DNA of 64,000 bases from Leifsonia sp. Leaf264 (lineage in GTDB: Bacteria; Actinomycetota; Actinomycetes; Actinomycetales; Microbacteriaceae): positions 558,001 to 622,000 of the forward strand of contig NZ_LMMR01000005.1 of the NCBI RefSeq assembly GCF_001422325.1. The letters are read 5' to 3'. The notes under the pieces are model-generated. The model had not been told where the DNA came from. It ran no database searches and worked only from the letters and a program-made list of their open reading frames with translations. The position numbers and the translations under genes were made by a program. How positions within the stretch are numbered: position 1 is the stretch's first letter; each line of letters starts with the position of its first letter. This document shows positions 9,320 to 17,778 of this stretch, piece after piece.

Positions 9320-10429
9320 CTAGAACTCGCTGGCAGCCAGGCGCGACGGCGTCGGGGTGCGAGGCGTCTGCGGCAGTCGTGCCGACGGGGTGGGGGCGAC
9401 GAACTCGTCGTCCACGGGGTTGATGGAACCCGCCTCGAACAGCTTGTGGAGGGTCTCCTGGTCGTCGGCCTGGGTGGGCTCCTCGACGGGAGCTCCGAGG
9501 CCGCGCGGGTAGTCGCTGCCTGCGATCGTCGCGGGCTGCTGCGTTGCGGCCACCTCGACGTTGGCGGTGACCGTTGCCGGCTCTGCCTGCGGGGCGTTCG
9601 CGACGAGGCCGGGAGCGATCACCTCGGGGATGCCTGCAGGCTCGACCGGCTTCGCCGTCACAGGGACAGAGTCGAAACCGATGGGCGCGCCGAGCAGGAA
9701 CCGGTCGTCACGGTCGGGGCGGCGGAAGGACAGCTCCATCGCCAGGAGACCGTACGCGGCAGCCCAGGCGAGGTTGCTGATGCCGGAGTCGGCGTCGACG
9801 TCCTCACCGGCCCAGTAGCGGTAGATCGCCGCCTGAGCCTGGCCGTAGTAGCTGCCGTAGGTGTTCTCGCCGAACTGTGCGAGCTCCGGGAAAGTGCCGA
9901 AGATCTCTGCCACCTGGGCAAGCGGGCGAAGGGTGATCAGGTCGTGACGGAGGTCCAGCGTGGCTGCCTCGTCGGCGACGGCGAAGCCGCGGTTGATGAC
10001 CTTCGGGGCTGCGGACACGGACATGTACTGTTCCATGTCTGCCAGGCCGACACCGTCGATCTGGTGCAGCGGTGCTGCATCCTTCGGGTTGGTGGCGGCG
10101 CCGTACGGGCGGCTGTCGAAGCCGGGGTGGGTGATGTTCGACTCGATGATCGTGAAGCAGTGCCAGACGAACGACGACAGGTGGTGAACTTCAGTCTCGG
10201 AGTCGAGGTCCTCACCGGCCCAGAACAGGTTCGCGTGCCGCTGCGCGGCGGCGTAGGACTTGCTGGTCTCGTACCCGAGGCGGAAGTTGTTCGGGGAGTA
10301 CTTCGCTGCTCCGCGGCCGTACAGCTTCGCGAGGTCGTTCACCGCGAGCGGTGGGATCAGGTCGTACGCCTGCTTCTTCACCCCCTTCGCAGCTCCGGTG
10401 GAACTGGTGGTGCGGGTCTCTGCTCCCAT
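9320..10429 (-). CDS. dATP/dGTP-diphosphohydrolase-type protein (DUF5664-like), duplicated
   Basis: 369 residues. Residues ~15-100 match the pattern of phage DUF5664 proteins: YDLIPPLAVNDLAKLYGRGA, KYSPNNFRLG, AAAQRHANLFWAGED, DSETEVHHL. The same order recurs from about residue 190: LRHDLITLRPLAQVAEIF, GENTYGSYYGQAQAAIY, RYWAGEDVDADSGISNLAWA, so the protein looks like a tandem duplication. Such enzymes dephosphorylate purine dNTPs or shape phage nucleotide pools; activity here is inferred. A Pro/Thr-rich C-terminal tail follows. ATG 10429 has a good AGAGGAGAT; a motif lies 52 bases upstream. Confidence 0.6.
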   Translation of the reverse strand: MGAETRTTSSTGAAKGVKKQAYDLIPPLAVNDLAKLYGRGAAKYSPNNFRLGYETSKSYAAAQRHANLFWAGEDLDSETEVHHLSSFVWHCFTIIESNITHPGFDSRPYGAATNPKDAAPLHQIDGVGLADMEQYMSVSAAPKVINRGFAVADEAATLDLRHDLITLRPLAQVAEIFGTFPELAQFGENTYGSYYGQAQAAIYRYWAGEDVDADSGISNLAWAAAYGLLAMELSFRRPDRDDRFLLGAPIGFDSVPVTAKPVEPAGIPEVIAPGLVANAPQAEPATVTANVEVAATQQPATIAGSDYPRGLGAPVEEPTQADDQETLHKLFEAGSINPVDDEFVAPTPSARLPQTPRTPTPSRLAASEF

Positions 10430-10480
10430 GGTTTCGTATCTCCTCTGAGGGGTCGGGGTGCCGCCTCTGGACAAAGGCTC

Positions 10481-10498
10481 AACACGTCCATGTGCGGA
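10481..10498 (-). promoter_or_regulatory. Start-associated motif with leader
   Basis: TCCGCACATGGACGTGTT then GAG; 51-base leader to ATG 10429. A CAAAACG element lies 14-15 bases upstream. Confidence 0.6.
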
Positions 10499-10536
10499 TC
10501 TGGGACGTTTTGGTTGAGCTCGCGGCGGCGGGTTTC

Positions 10537-10554
10537 AGAGGGAGGACATGTGGC
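10537..10554 (-). promoter_or_regulatory. Second motif of a tandem pair
   Basis: GCCACATGTCCTCCCTCT then GAA; same direction, 56 bases upstream of the block at 10481, just after the stop of the gene at 10569. Confidence 0.55.
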
Positions 10555-10568
10555 GACCCGCGAGATGC

Positions 10569-10764
10569 CTAGAGGCCGCTGACGATGAGGAGGATGCCGC
10601 CGGCTACGACGAGGAACCCGAGGAGCGGCCCGGCGATGCTCCATGCCTTGTTGCTGGAGCCGCGGTCGGCTGCCATGCGTTCCATGGCGCGGGCGCTCAC
10701 CTGCGGCGGGAGGCCGGCGGCTTCCAAGTCCTTGTGGGCGTTGATCAGGGCGATGCGTGCGGTG

Positions 10765-10772
<8 letters not shown>
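10569..10772 (-). CDS. Small single-helix membrane protein, 67 aa
   Basis: Cytoplasmic helical N-terminus and one C-terminal membrane helix (GPLLGFLVVAGGILLIVSGL). Its ATG overlaps the stop of the upstream gene by 8 bases (ATGACTGA), so the two are translationally coupled and may act together in the membrane. Confidence 0.7.
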
Positions 10773-11235
<463 letters not shown>

Positions 11236-11253
11236 GATCTGTGGGCATGTGGC
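11236..11253 (-). promoter_or_regulatory. Start-associated motif, abuts start (18 nt)
   Basis: GCCACATGCCCACAGATC ends at ATG 11235. Confidence 0.7.
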
Positions 11254-11263
11254 GACCACACGA

Positions 11264-11298
11264 AAGCGCCGCACCTCCGGTTGGGCGGTGCGGCGCTT
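11264..11298 (-). terminator. Hairpin after the long exonuclease gene
   Basis: AAGCGCCGCAC / GTGCGGCGCTT, perfect 11-bp stem, 10 bases past the stop at 11308. Confidence 0.75.
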
Positions 11299-11307
11299 CA
11301 CGGGGCG

Positions 11308-12903
11308 TCAGGCGGCTGCGACCTTCCCGGCGGTGGCGTGCAGCTTCGGCATCAGCGACTCCAGGACGTCGATCGGCTCGTTGTACAGTTCCGCGTCCTG
11401 AGCTCGCATCCGGTCGATGATCGGGGACAGGTCGATCTCCGTGTCGGTGGCGGCGGCGCGGACGGTGGCCAGGTCGTTGTCCCACTCGCCGTCAGCGTCG
11501 AGCCAGTCGACGACCAGGGCAGCTTGCGACTTCCGGGCTTCCTGTTCCGCGGCGCTCAGGTGCTCGGTGGTGTTCCGGGGGACGGCGCCGCGTGCGATGC
11601 CGGTCTGGCCCTTGAAGGTGAAAGTGCCGTCGCCGAGACGTCCCTGCTCTTCGAAGTCGACGGTGTCGTCGAGTGCGTCGAGGGTGGCGAGTTCAGCGTC
11701 GAGTGCTGCGTCGGCTTCCGGGTCGTCGATCAGGTCGGCGAGGACGGAGTCGTCCGCTGCGCCGGTGAGCATCCGTGCGAGGCTGCGGTCGGCTTCGTCG
11801 ATTTCGCGGTCCAGCTGCGGCTCAACCCAGAGGCCGGCGAGGCGCTCCTGCTCGGGGGTGGCGGTCACGCCGACGAGGGCGTTCGCGGCGTCCCATGCTT
11901 CAGCGGCGCGGGTCGATTCGGCGTTCTTCAGTGCTTCTGCTTCCATGATCTCTCGTTCGGCTTCTTCGGCGGCTCGGACTGCTGCCTTCTTGTTCTGGTC
12001 GGTGGTCTTCTTCGCGGCGTCCTGGGCGTCGATGTCTTCCAGGTGGGCGGCGAACTCAGGGTCGAAGGCGGCGACGGCGCGGTTCAGCTCCGACACCATT
12101 TCGGCGTGACGGTCGTCGCGGTCTTCCTGGGTGGGGGCGGTCAGCCCCTGCGCCTGGTACCACTTGTCGTACGGCAGGTCGTTGACGGCGTCGCCTTCAC
12201 GGAGCGGCCAGCGCCAGTCGATGTTCTCGTTGCCGGCGCCTTTGTTGCGGAAGTACGCCTGCAGGCTGGCGGCCTGCTTCGCAGCCCAGCGTGTCTGGCG
12301 GGCCTGGAGCTGGTCCATCGTCAGGTCGCCTTCCTTCTCGGCGACCTTGTCGAGCATCTTCCAGGCGACCAGGCCGGCTCCGATGGCGTCGGCGTCCGCG
12401 GTGTGGGCGTTCTCCAGGTTGACGTCGTACAGCTTGCAGATGTTGGAGAGCTTCCGCGGTCCCTTGCGGAACTGGTCCAGCTTCTTGTCGATGATGAACG
12501 GGTCGATCATGGTGCCGAGGTCTTCAATACCGTCGAGGCCGTGACGCTTCGCGTCCCGGTGGGTGATCGACACGTCGAACGCTCCGTTGAACGCCGTGAT
12601 GGGGATGCCGGCGTCGGAGGATGCCTTCAGGAGGCGGGTGATCTCTGCGACACCTTCCTTGTGGTTGGTGCCCTGGGTGCGGGCGATGTCGTTGGTGACA
12701 CCGTGGACGTCGATGGCTACCTGTGGGATCTCCATCTCCGGGTTGAGGAGGAAGTTGTGCTCCTCGAGGACGTTGCCGGCACGGTCGATGGTGGCGATGT
12801 AGGCGGTGACGATCCGGTCGGTGTCGTTGACACCGGTGGTTTCCGTGTCGAACACGGTCAGGCGGTCCAGCTCGGAGATGCGGCGGGTGTTTCTCTTGGT
12901 CAT
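11308..12903 (-). CDS. DEDDh (DnaQ-like) 3'-5' exonuclease with long C-terminal region
   Basis: 531 residues. N-terminal exonuclease fold: VFDTETTG (first Asp/Glu pair), HGVTNDIA, ITAFNGAFDVS (third acidic site) and NAHTADADA (His..Asp of the DEDDh type) within residues 10-185. Residues 200-531 are Ala/Glu-rich and helical, with the tag EEQGRLGDGTFTFK near 435, which recurs in the kinase-like gene at 38895. The N-terminal domain is paralogous to the next gene upstream (12952). Expected to degrade or proofread DNA or RNA ends. ATG 12903 is 19 bases from the motif start. Confidence 0.8.
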   Translation of the reverse strand: MTKRNTRRISELDRLTVFDTETTGVNDTDRIVTAYIATIDRAGNVLEEHNFLLNPEMEIPQVAIDVHGVTNDIARTQGTNHKEGVAEITRLLKASSDAGIPITAFNGAFDVSITHRDAKRHGLDGIEDLGTMIDPFIIDKKLDQFRKGPRKLSNICKLYDVNLENAHTADADAIGAGLVAWKMLDKVAEKEGDLTMDQLQARQTRWAAKQAASLQAYFRNKGAGNENIDWRWPLREGDAVNDLPYDKWYQAQGLTAPTQEDRDDRHAEMVSELNRAVAAFDPEFAAHLEDIDAQDAAKKTTDQNKKAAVRAAEEAEREIMEAEALKNAESTRAAEAWDAANALVGVTATPEQERLAGLWVEPQLDREIDEADRSLARMLTGAADDSVLADLIDDPEADAALDAELATLDALDDTVDFEEQGRLGDGTFTFKGQTGIARGAVPRNTTEHLSAAEQEARKSQAALVVDWLDADGEWDNDLATVRAAATDTEIDLSPIIDRMRAQDAELYNEPIDVLESLMPKLHATAGKVAAA

Positions 12904-12922
12904 GCGGACCTAAGTGTGCGGC
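12904..12922 (-). promoter_or_regulatory. Start-associated motif, abuts start (19 nt)
   Basis: GCCGCACACTTAGGTCCGC ends at ATG 12903. Confidence 0.65.
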
Positions 12923-12951
12923 CCGGCCGCATCTCCGAACGTCGGCGTGTC

Positions 12952-13725
12952 TTACGCTGCGGTGGTCTCCGTCAGCTGTGATGCGCGGCGGGACTCCCCC
13001 GCACGGATCGGCCATCCGCCGTCGACGACGGTCTCCGGGTCCTTGGTTCGGCGGAAGTACTCCTGCAGCGACGCAGCCTGCTCGGCAGCCCATGCCTTCT
13101 GATTCCGGTACAGGTCCTTCAGGGTCATGTCGCCGAACTTCTCGGTGAGCAGGTCCAGGACAGCCCAGCAGACCCCGCCGGTGGCGACGGCGTCTTCGCG
13201 GGCGTCGTGCGCACCGGTCAGGGTGACGCCGTAGTGGCCGGCGGTGTCGATCAGCTTCCGGGATCCGCGGCGGTACTTGTCGACTGCTTTGTCGACCACG
13301 TACGGGTCGATGACGCAGCCGAACGACGGGAACGCGCCGAGGTTGTGGCGGCGGAGCTCGGCGTTCAGCATCGACAGGTCGAACGCACCGTTGTACGCGA
13401 CGATCGGCAGGCCACGGTCGATGGAGCGTCGGATCACACGCTGGATCTCGGCGATGCCGACAGCGGCAGGCTGACCTGTGGCGGCGACCTCGTCTGTGAT
13501 CCCGTGGACAGCTGCTGCACCTTCGGGGATCGGGACGCCGGGGTTGATCAGCCACTCGTACTCGCCGGTGATCTCACCGGTGGTGCGGTTGATGCGGCCG
13601 AGGTACGCCGTCACAATGCGGTCCTCGTCGACGTTGATGCCGGTGGTCTCGAGGTCGAAGACGCAGATGTCTTCGATGTCGGAGATGACGGTTGGTTTGG
13701 GTGGCGCGGTTGTGGGTATGGTCAT
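12952..13725 (-). CDS. DEDDh (DnaQ-like) 3'-5' exonuclease, 257 aa
   Basis: A stand-alone exonuclease domain: VFDLETTGINVDEDRIVTAY, VHGITDEV, VAYNGAFDLS and GAHDAREDA carry the four acidic positions and the His. It aligns along its length with the N-terminal 230 residues of the downstream gene (shared WAAEQAASLQEYFR), so the pair arose by duplication. Each has its own motif; ATG 13725 abuts the block. Confidence 0.8.
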   Translation of the reverse strand: MTIPTTAPPKPTVISDIEDICVFDLETTGINVDEDRIVTAYLGRINRTTGEITGEYEWLINPGVPIPEGAAAVHGITDEVAATGQPAAVGIAEIQRVIRRSIDRGLPIVAYNGAFDLSMLNAELRRHNLGAFPSFGCVIDPYVVDKAVDKYRRGSRKLIDTAGHYGVTLTGAHDAREDAVATGGVCWAVLDLLTEKFGDMTLKDLYRNQKAWAAEQAASLQEYFRRTKDPETVVDGGWPIRAGESRRASQLTETTAA

Positions 13726-13743
13726 GAACCCGACATGTGCGGA
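13726..13743 (-). promoter_or_regulatory. Start-associated motif, abuts start (18 nt)
   Basis: TCCGCACATGTCGGGTTC ends at ATG 13725; AAAAAG-type element 14 bases upstream. Confidence 0.65.
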
Positions 13744-13780
13744 TTCTGGACTTTTTACGGCGGGTGCCCTGTCGGCCTGG

Positions 13781-13966
13781 TCAGAGGCGGATGAGGATGA
13801 CGTTCACCGGGACGTGGTCCGGCACTTGGTTCAGTTCGCGGATCCGGGCGGACAGCGCATCCCGCAACTCATGTGGTGAGGCGGCCTCCATCCGGACGGA
13901 CGGGTTTCGGACTGCACCGGTCCAGGTGCCGTCCTCGTAGGTGACGTCTGCAGCGAAGCTGCTCAT
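13781..13966 (-). CDS. Small HicB-like protein, 61 aa
   Basis: DVTYEDGTWTGAVRNPSVRM followed by EAASPHELRDALSARIREL resembles the beta-hairpin plus helix of HicB-type or DUF1902 small proteins, but no DNA-binding domain or HicA partner is present, so the resemblance is weak. It follows the gene at 14000 by 33 bases without a motif and is probably cotranscribed. Confidence 0.5.
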   Translation of the reverse strand: MSSFAADVTYEDGTWTGAVRNPSVRMEAASPHELRDALSARIRELNQVPDHVPVNVILIRL

Positions 13967-13999
13967 GGGTGATCACTCTTCCACTCGGCGTCGTTTCTG

Positions 14000-14347
14000 T
14001 CAGCCTTCGGTGTGGAACACCCTGACGTAGCGGTGGAGCACGAGGGCTGCGTGGGTGACGGAGTCGGCGGCGGTGAAGTCGTCGGAGTAGGTGAGCGCGT
14101 TCGCGATCAGCCAGTACACGCCGTCTTCCGTGCTGTCCTGCTCGTCGGGGTCGTCGAGGTCCTCGAACCCGGGGATGAAGTACGTCCCAGCACCGGGTTC
14201 GGCGAGTTCGTCCCAGTGTCGGCCGAGCTGGTACAGCCATTCGACTGCAGCGGATACCGGGTTTTCGGACTCGGTGACGTATTCGCGGAACTCCGCGAGG
14301 ATGAGGTTGGGTTCAGCTGAACCGAGCCCGGAGGTGAGCGTATTCAT
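14000..14347 (-). CDS. Hypothetical protein, 115 aa
   Basis: Soluble, acidic protein (DLDDPDEQDSTEDG) with aromatic-rich helices; no motif recognised. A 13-base leader (GAATGGAGAACCT) separates the motif from ATG 14347; motif and leader together contain a CTCCAT/ATGGAG hairpin that would overlap the ribosome-binding site. Confidence 0.65.
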   Translation of the reverse strand: MNTLTSGLGSAEPNLILAEFREYVTESENPVSAAVEWLYQLGRHWDELAEPGAGTYFIPGFEDLDDPDEQDSTEDGVYWLIANALTYSDDFTAADSVTHAALVLHRYVRVFHTEG

Positions 14348-14360
14348 AGGTTCTCCATTC

Positions 14361-14378
14361 AGGATGGAGCCATGTGGC
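14361..14378 (-). promoter_or_regulatory. Start-associated motif with leader
   Basis: GCCACATGGCTCCATCCT then GAA; 13-base leader to ATG 14347. Confidence 0.6.
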
Positions 14379-14392
14379 AGCTCGCCTGACGG

Positions 14393-14971
14393 TCAGCTGT
14401 GAGCTGTGCAGAACCTGTCGATGTCGGCCACATCCGCGGCGGTGATCCCGACAGCTTCATCGGTGGCGATGAGCAGGCCGGGGATGCCGGCGGCCACATC
14501 GTCGATGTTGAACGCCCGGTTGATGAGCCGTTCGCCGGCGATCTCGACGTCGTCCGCCCAGATGAACGGCTGGCCTGTGTGGGCGACCCGGGCTCGGAGG
14601 GCGTTCAGTTTCCAGCGGGCGTCGCGGAAGCCGCGGACCCGCGGTGGGATCTTGGCCAGCACGAAACCGCCGGCGAGCTTCCCTCCCAGGGCCTGGTCGA
14701 CGAGAGCGCGGGCGTTCGGCCCCCAGGTGGTCAGCCACCCCAGCTCGATCTGGTGGGTGCGGATGGTGTCGTCGAGCGCTGCGATGATGTCGGCGTCGAA
14801 GTCGATGACGTACTTCTGCCCGTGCGCGGTGCGGACCAGCACCCGGGTCAGACGAGCGGACGGAGCCTTCTTCTTGGTGTTCTCCTCGAAGACGTTGATG
14901 ACACCGTCGACGTCCAGCGCGAGAAGCGGTCGGGAGCCGTCGAACAGGTCGATCGGGAGGAGGGTTTCCAT
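14393..14971 (-). CDS. HAD-type phosphatase (HAD_SAK_2-like)
   Basis: 192 residues. LLALDVDGVINVFEE carries the HAD nucleophile/acid Asp pair; LGWLTTWGPNARALV is the motif II region, and FIWADDVEI near the end supplies the acidic motif. This short HAD form is typical of actinobacterial and phage proteins related to HAD domains of RNA-repair proteins. Substrate unknown. ATG 14971 abuts the motif, ruling out the longer frame. Confidence 0.75.
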   Translation of the reverse strand: METLLPIDLFDGSRPLLALDVDGVINVFEENTKKKAPSARLTRVLVRTAHGQKYVIDFDADIIAALDDTIRTHQIELGWLTTWGPNARALVDQALGGKLAGGFVLAKIPPRVRGFRDARWKLNALRARVAHTGQPFIWADDVEIAGERLINRAFNIDDVAAGIPGLLIATDEAVGITAADVADIDRFCTAHS

Positions 14972-14989
14972 GCCACCATCATGTGCGGA
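14972..14989 (-). promoter_or_regulatory. Start-associated motif, abuts start (18 nt)
   Basis: TCCGCACATGATGGTGGC ends at ATG 14971; CAAGACA 14 bases upstream. Confidence 0.7.
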
Positions 14990-15012
14990 CGCGCAATGTC
15001 TTGCCTGCACGC

Positions 15013-15018
15013 TAGTCT
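15013..15018 (+). promoter_or_regulatory. Canonical -10 (TAGTCT) of a leaderless-type promoter
   Basis: TAGTCT fits TANNNT and lies 7 bases before ATG 15026; the gene lacks the start-associated motif. Confidence 0.45.
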
Positions 15019-15025
15019 CAGCGGC

Positions 15026-15949
15026 ATGTCGCTGACTCAGCCTGATTCCTCGCGAGAGATCCCCCACAAACCGGAGTACGACGACGCGGTCGCCGAGGCA
15101 GCCCAGCTGGGTGCTGAGATCGGTGCGGACTACCCGGGTCTGTGGGAGCCGGACGAAGTGGTGGCGGCGAACCTCCGCGCCCTGGTGGAGACGCAGGTGA
15201 AGGCGCTCGCCCCGAAGCCCGCTGTGCAGAAAGGGTTGCACCTACTGAACGCGTTCCTGTTCGTGGTGGGGTTCGTCATCCTCATCTACGCGGCGGGGAA
15301 CGGCAGCTCGAACGAGTACAGCCCGAACTACGGCCGGGACATGTCCGGCTGGTGGGTGGCGTACTGGATCGTCACTGCACTGTGGATTGGCGGTCTCTGG
15401 TTGACGATGTCGCGGTGGTCAAAGCGGGGTCAGGCTCACACCGGCCTGGTGATCCGGATCCAACCCGCCATGTTGGATGCTGCGATTGGTGCGTTCTCCG
15501 AACGGAAAGTCGACGCTCTCAACTACACGGCGGACGACGCTGCGACCGAGTTCACGCCGGGCGGGCCGATGCCGGCCCCGCAACCGTACGGCGTCTCCCA
15601 TCAGGGTGCGGAGCAGCTGACGGCAGGGTGGATGCGGTTCTTCGGTGAAGCTGATGCTGTTGTGACACAGTTCACCGGCGATGGTGGGATCGACGCCCAG
15701 TCACAGCATTACATCGCGCAGACGAAGAACTACGCCGGGACTGTCGGTGTGGAGTCCGTCCGGGAGCTCGCCGGGGTGGTGGCCGCCGACGGCAGGAAAG
15801 GGCTGTTCTTCACCTCCGGCACCTACGCGGCCGGTGCGATCCAGTTCGCTGACCGGGTCGGGATCCTGCTGTTCAGGTACGACGCCGCGGCCGGGTCTCT
15901 GGAAGCGGCGAACGCTGCAGCGGAAGCGGTGTTCGTCCGTGGTCTCTAA
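15026..15949 (+). CDS. Membrane-anchored Mrr-like restriction endonuclease
   Basis: 307 residues. Two membrane helices (LLNAFLFVVGFVILIYAAG and WWVAYWIVTALWIGGLWLTM) connect to a C-terminal nuclease fold: QFTGDGGIDAQSQHYIAQTK gives the catalytic D...QxK of the Mrr_cat/PD-(D/E)xK family, followed by VGVESVRELAGVVAADG and a conserved-looking core. Such proteins cut foreign or modified DNA, and here would act at the membrane. No methyltransferase is nearby. The start has a TAGTCT -10-like hexamer rather than the motif common in the window. Confidence 0.75.
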   Translation: MSLTQPDSSREIPHKPEYDDAVAEAAQLGAEIGADYPGLWEPDEVVAANLRALVETQVKALAPKPAVQKGLHLLNAFLFVVGFVILIYAAGNGSSNEYSPNYGRDMSGWWVAYWIVTALWIGGLWLTMSRWSKRGQAHTGLVIRIQPAMLDAAIGAFSERKVDALNYTADDAATEFTPGGPMPAPQPYGVSHQGAEQLTAGWMRFFGEADAVVTQFTGDGGIDAQSQHYIAQTKNYAGTVGVESVRELAGVVAADGRKGLFFTSGTYAAGAIQFADRVGILLFRYDAAAGSLEAANAAAEAVFVRGL

Positions 15950-16261
15950 TCAGAGGACGCCGTCGTACCGTTCGGCGCTGAGTTCCGTCAGCCAGTAGTG
16001 CGTGCATCTGCCGTCGTGGGCGGCCGGGGTGATGGGTTCCAGCTGGTAGCGGACGACGTAGATCTTGTTGTCGCGGTTGGCGTACTTGTGCAGCACTCCG
16101 TCGATGATCAGCGGGGACATGGTCGTCCCCGTCCCGGCGAACCGGAACCATTCGCCGGTCGCGGAGACGTAGCCGAACCATCGGCCGAAGTTCCATTTGT
16201 CAGCCCAAGGGTCGACTGACGGCTTGGCGGCTGTTGATGCCTGGCTGGTGCTCACTGGCAT
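15950..16261 (-). CDS. Hypothetical protein, 103 aa
   Basis: Small soluble protein rich in aromatic residues (WADKWNFGRWFGYVSATGEW); beta-rich, no family recognised. Its stop directly abuts the stop of the Mrr-like gene on the other strand. A 27-base leader with GAAAGG separates the motif from ATG 16261. Confidence 0.65.
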   Translation of the reverse strand: MPVSTSQASTAAKPSVDPWADKWNFGRWFGYVSATGEWFRFAGTGTTMSPLIIDGVLHKYANRDNKIYVVRYQLEPITPAAHDGRCTHYWLTELSAERYDGVL

Positions 16262-16288
16262 GCCTTTCGGGGACGGTTGTCTGCTCTC

Positions 16289-16306
16289 GGCTCCTTCATG
16301 TGCGGC
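16289..16306 (-). promoter_or_regulatory. Start-associated motif with leader
   Basis: GCCGCACATGAAGGAGCC then GAG; CAAGACA 14 bases upstream as in the block at 14972. Confidence 0.65.
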
Positions 16307-16328
16307 GCCGGCCTGTCTTGCCGAAGCT

Positions 16329-17114
16329 CTAGGCGAGCATCTCCACGTCGAGGGTGTCGAGGGTGAGCAACGCGATGTTCCCTTTCTGGGTGTCGCAGCC
16401 GAGGGAGTAGACGCGGCGGCCGTCTCCGTAGTCGCGTCCGTCCGGGACGTGCATGTGACCGTGGGCGAGGATGCTCGGTCGGAGCGCTTCCCAGACTTGG
16501 CTGACCTGGGCGCGGGAATGTGCTGAGTAGCGGAGTTCGTCAGAGTGGAACCCGATCGGGTTCGTCGCCAGCAGCTGCTGCACCTTCAACGTGCCGTCGT
16601 TCACGGTCTCGTGGGTCAGCATGACATCGACCGGGCCGCCGGTCATCGCTGCAGCGACCTGCGTGTCGGTGATCTGCTCTTCCAACCACCAGTCACGGTT
16701 GACGGTCCGGTCCATGTAGTCGACGGAGTTCGCCCCGCCGAGGGACAGGAACCGGGTGGCGCCGAGGCGGAAGAAGTACGGGCGGGGAAGAACATGGATG
16801 TGGTCGGTCAGTTCGATGACCTGGCCGGGACGGCTCGCCCACAGCTTCTCCATGCGTGCATGGTCTTCATGGTTGCCGAGGGTGACGAGGATCCGTTCGA
16901 TGCCGGACTTCTTGCACCAGTAGTCGACAGACTTCAGGAACCCTTTCCCGCGCCGTTCCGGCCAGATGCCGAAGTCGCCGAGGTGCAGGATCGTCTTCAC
17001 GTCAGGGGCGGCACGGTGCAGTTTCGGGAGGATCGTCTGCACCCAGGTGACGTTGCCGTGCCAGTCGCCTGCAAGCGCAACCCGGTGCTCGTCGGTTGAA
17101 GTGAGATCGTCCAT
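16329..17114 (-). CDS. Calcineurin-like metallophosphoesterase
   Basis: 261 residues with all the metal-binding motifs of the family: LAGDWHGN, LHLGDFG, TLGNHED and, near the end, LAHGHMHV. The insertion between motifs contains LTHETVND. Expected to hydrolyse phosphomonoester or diester bonds with two metal ions in the cytoplasm; substrate unknown. ATG 17114 abuts the motif. Confidence 0.85.
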   Translation of the reverse strand: MDDLTSTDEHRVALAGDWHGNVTWVQTILPKLHRAAPDVKTILHLGDFGIWPERRGKGFLKSVDYWCKKSGIERILVTLGNHEDHARMEKLWASRPGQVIELTDHIHVLPRPYFFRLGATRFLSLGGANSVDYMDRTVNRDWWLEEQITDTQVAAAMTGGPVDVMLTHETVNDGTLKVQQLLATNPIGFHSDELRYSAHSRAQVSQVWEALRPSILAHGHMHVPDGRDYGDGRRVYSLGCDTQKGNIALLTLDTLDVEMLA

Positions 17115-17132
17115 GCCGCCATCATGTGCGGC
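17115..17132 (-). promoter_or_regulatory. Start-associated motif, abuts start (18 nt)
   Basis: GCCGCACATGATGGCGGC ends at ATG 17114; TGAAACC 14 bases upstream. Confidence 0.7.
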
Positions 17133-17143
17133 ACCGCCCGGTT

Positions 17144-17308
17144 TCAGCGCAGTGACATGACGACCGCGGTGCCGATCGCAGCCCACACCGGGATGCTCAG
17201 CGCCGCCCCGATCAGGAACCCACGGAACTTCGACACAGCCTTCTCCCGTTCGATCCGGTAGGTGCGCCAGACGACTTCAACGGCGGGCATGGGGAGGGTG
17301 TCGGTCAT
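17144..17308 (-). CDS. Small single-helix membrane protein, 54 aa
   Basis: Begins MTDTLPMPAVEVVWRTYRIE and ends in a hydrophobic helix (FLIGAALSIPVWAAIGTAVV). It has no motif or clear Shine-Dalgarno sequence of its own; it overlaps the region upstream of the phosphoesterase promoter. Coding is supported by the reading frame, composition and membrane helix only. Confidence 0.5.
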   Translation of the reverse strand: MTDTLPMPAVEVVWRTYRIEREKAVSKFRGFLIGAALSIPVWAAIGTAVVMSLR

Positions 17309-17421
17309 CAGGGCGGCTCAATCGTCTCGTGGTGTGGGTCGATCGTCCCAGTACAGGCTGAAGCCTTGTTGCTCAGGGGCTGTGAGCTACCGGTGCAACG
17401 GCCGTGAGGATGCCTCGGCTC

Positions 17422-17628
17422 TCAGATGAACTCGGACAACACCACGAGGAACAGCCCGACAAAGGAGATCACTGTGGGTATCACTGTCGACACTGAGTTC
17501 TGAGCCTCGATGATCGTGGATCCCACGACGAGCAGGATCATCCCGGCCAAGACCACAGCCAACGCCGGCAACGACATGCTGTCGAACTTGTCGGAGATGA
17601 AACTGGTGTGGATGGCGAGGTGATGCAC
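17422..17628 (-). CDS. Small two-helix membrane protein, 68 aa
   Basis: Two hydrophobic helices (LPALAVVLAGMILLVVGSTI and VIPTVISFVGLFLVVLSEFI). Start uncertain: GTG 17628 has GGAGA 11 bases upstream and lies 28 bases after a motif block; an internal ATG would give 51 residues. Function unknown. Confidence 0.5.
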   Translation of the reverse strand: MHHLAIHTSFISDKFDSMSLPALAVVLAGMILLVVGSTIIEAQNSVSTVIPTVISFVGLFLVVLSEFI

Positions 17629-17656
17629 GGGGGTGGGTCTCCAGGGTCGGTGATGT

Positions 17657-17674
17657 GCCACCGCCATGTGCGGA
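17657..17674 (-). promoter_or_regulatory. Start-associated motif with leader
   Basis: TCCGCACATGGCGGTGGC; 28-base leader to GTG 17628. No GAA at the expected position, so a weaker case. Confidence 0.45.
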
Positions 17675-17760
17675 AATGAGGAACCCTGCGCGACACCGCC
17701 CGCTCTGGGGTAAGGCCCTTCGCACCTATTGACGGACGCCTCTGCACGTTTCGGTGCCCC

Positions 17761-17778
17761 TCCGCACATGCAGGTTCC
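17761..17778 (+). promoter_or_regulatory. Start-associated motif, abuts start (18 nt)
   Basis: TCCGCACATGCAGGTTCC ends at an ATG (17779) that opens a 33-codon frame. Confidence 0.6.

Noticed and set aside
11281-12981. Long forward frames over 11281-12981 and 44330-46195
   Set aside because: Antisense shadows of the exonuclease and surface protein genes; low-complexity Val/Gly/Asp composition.
13781-13966. HicAB toxin-antitoxin system
   Set aside because: Only a weak HicB-like segment is present and no HicA-type toxin is adjacent.
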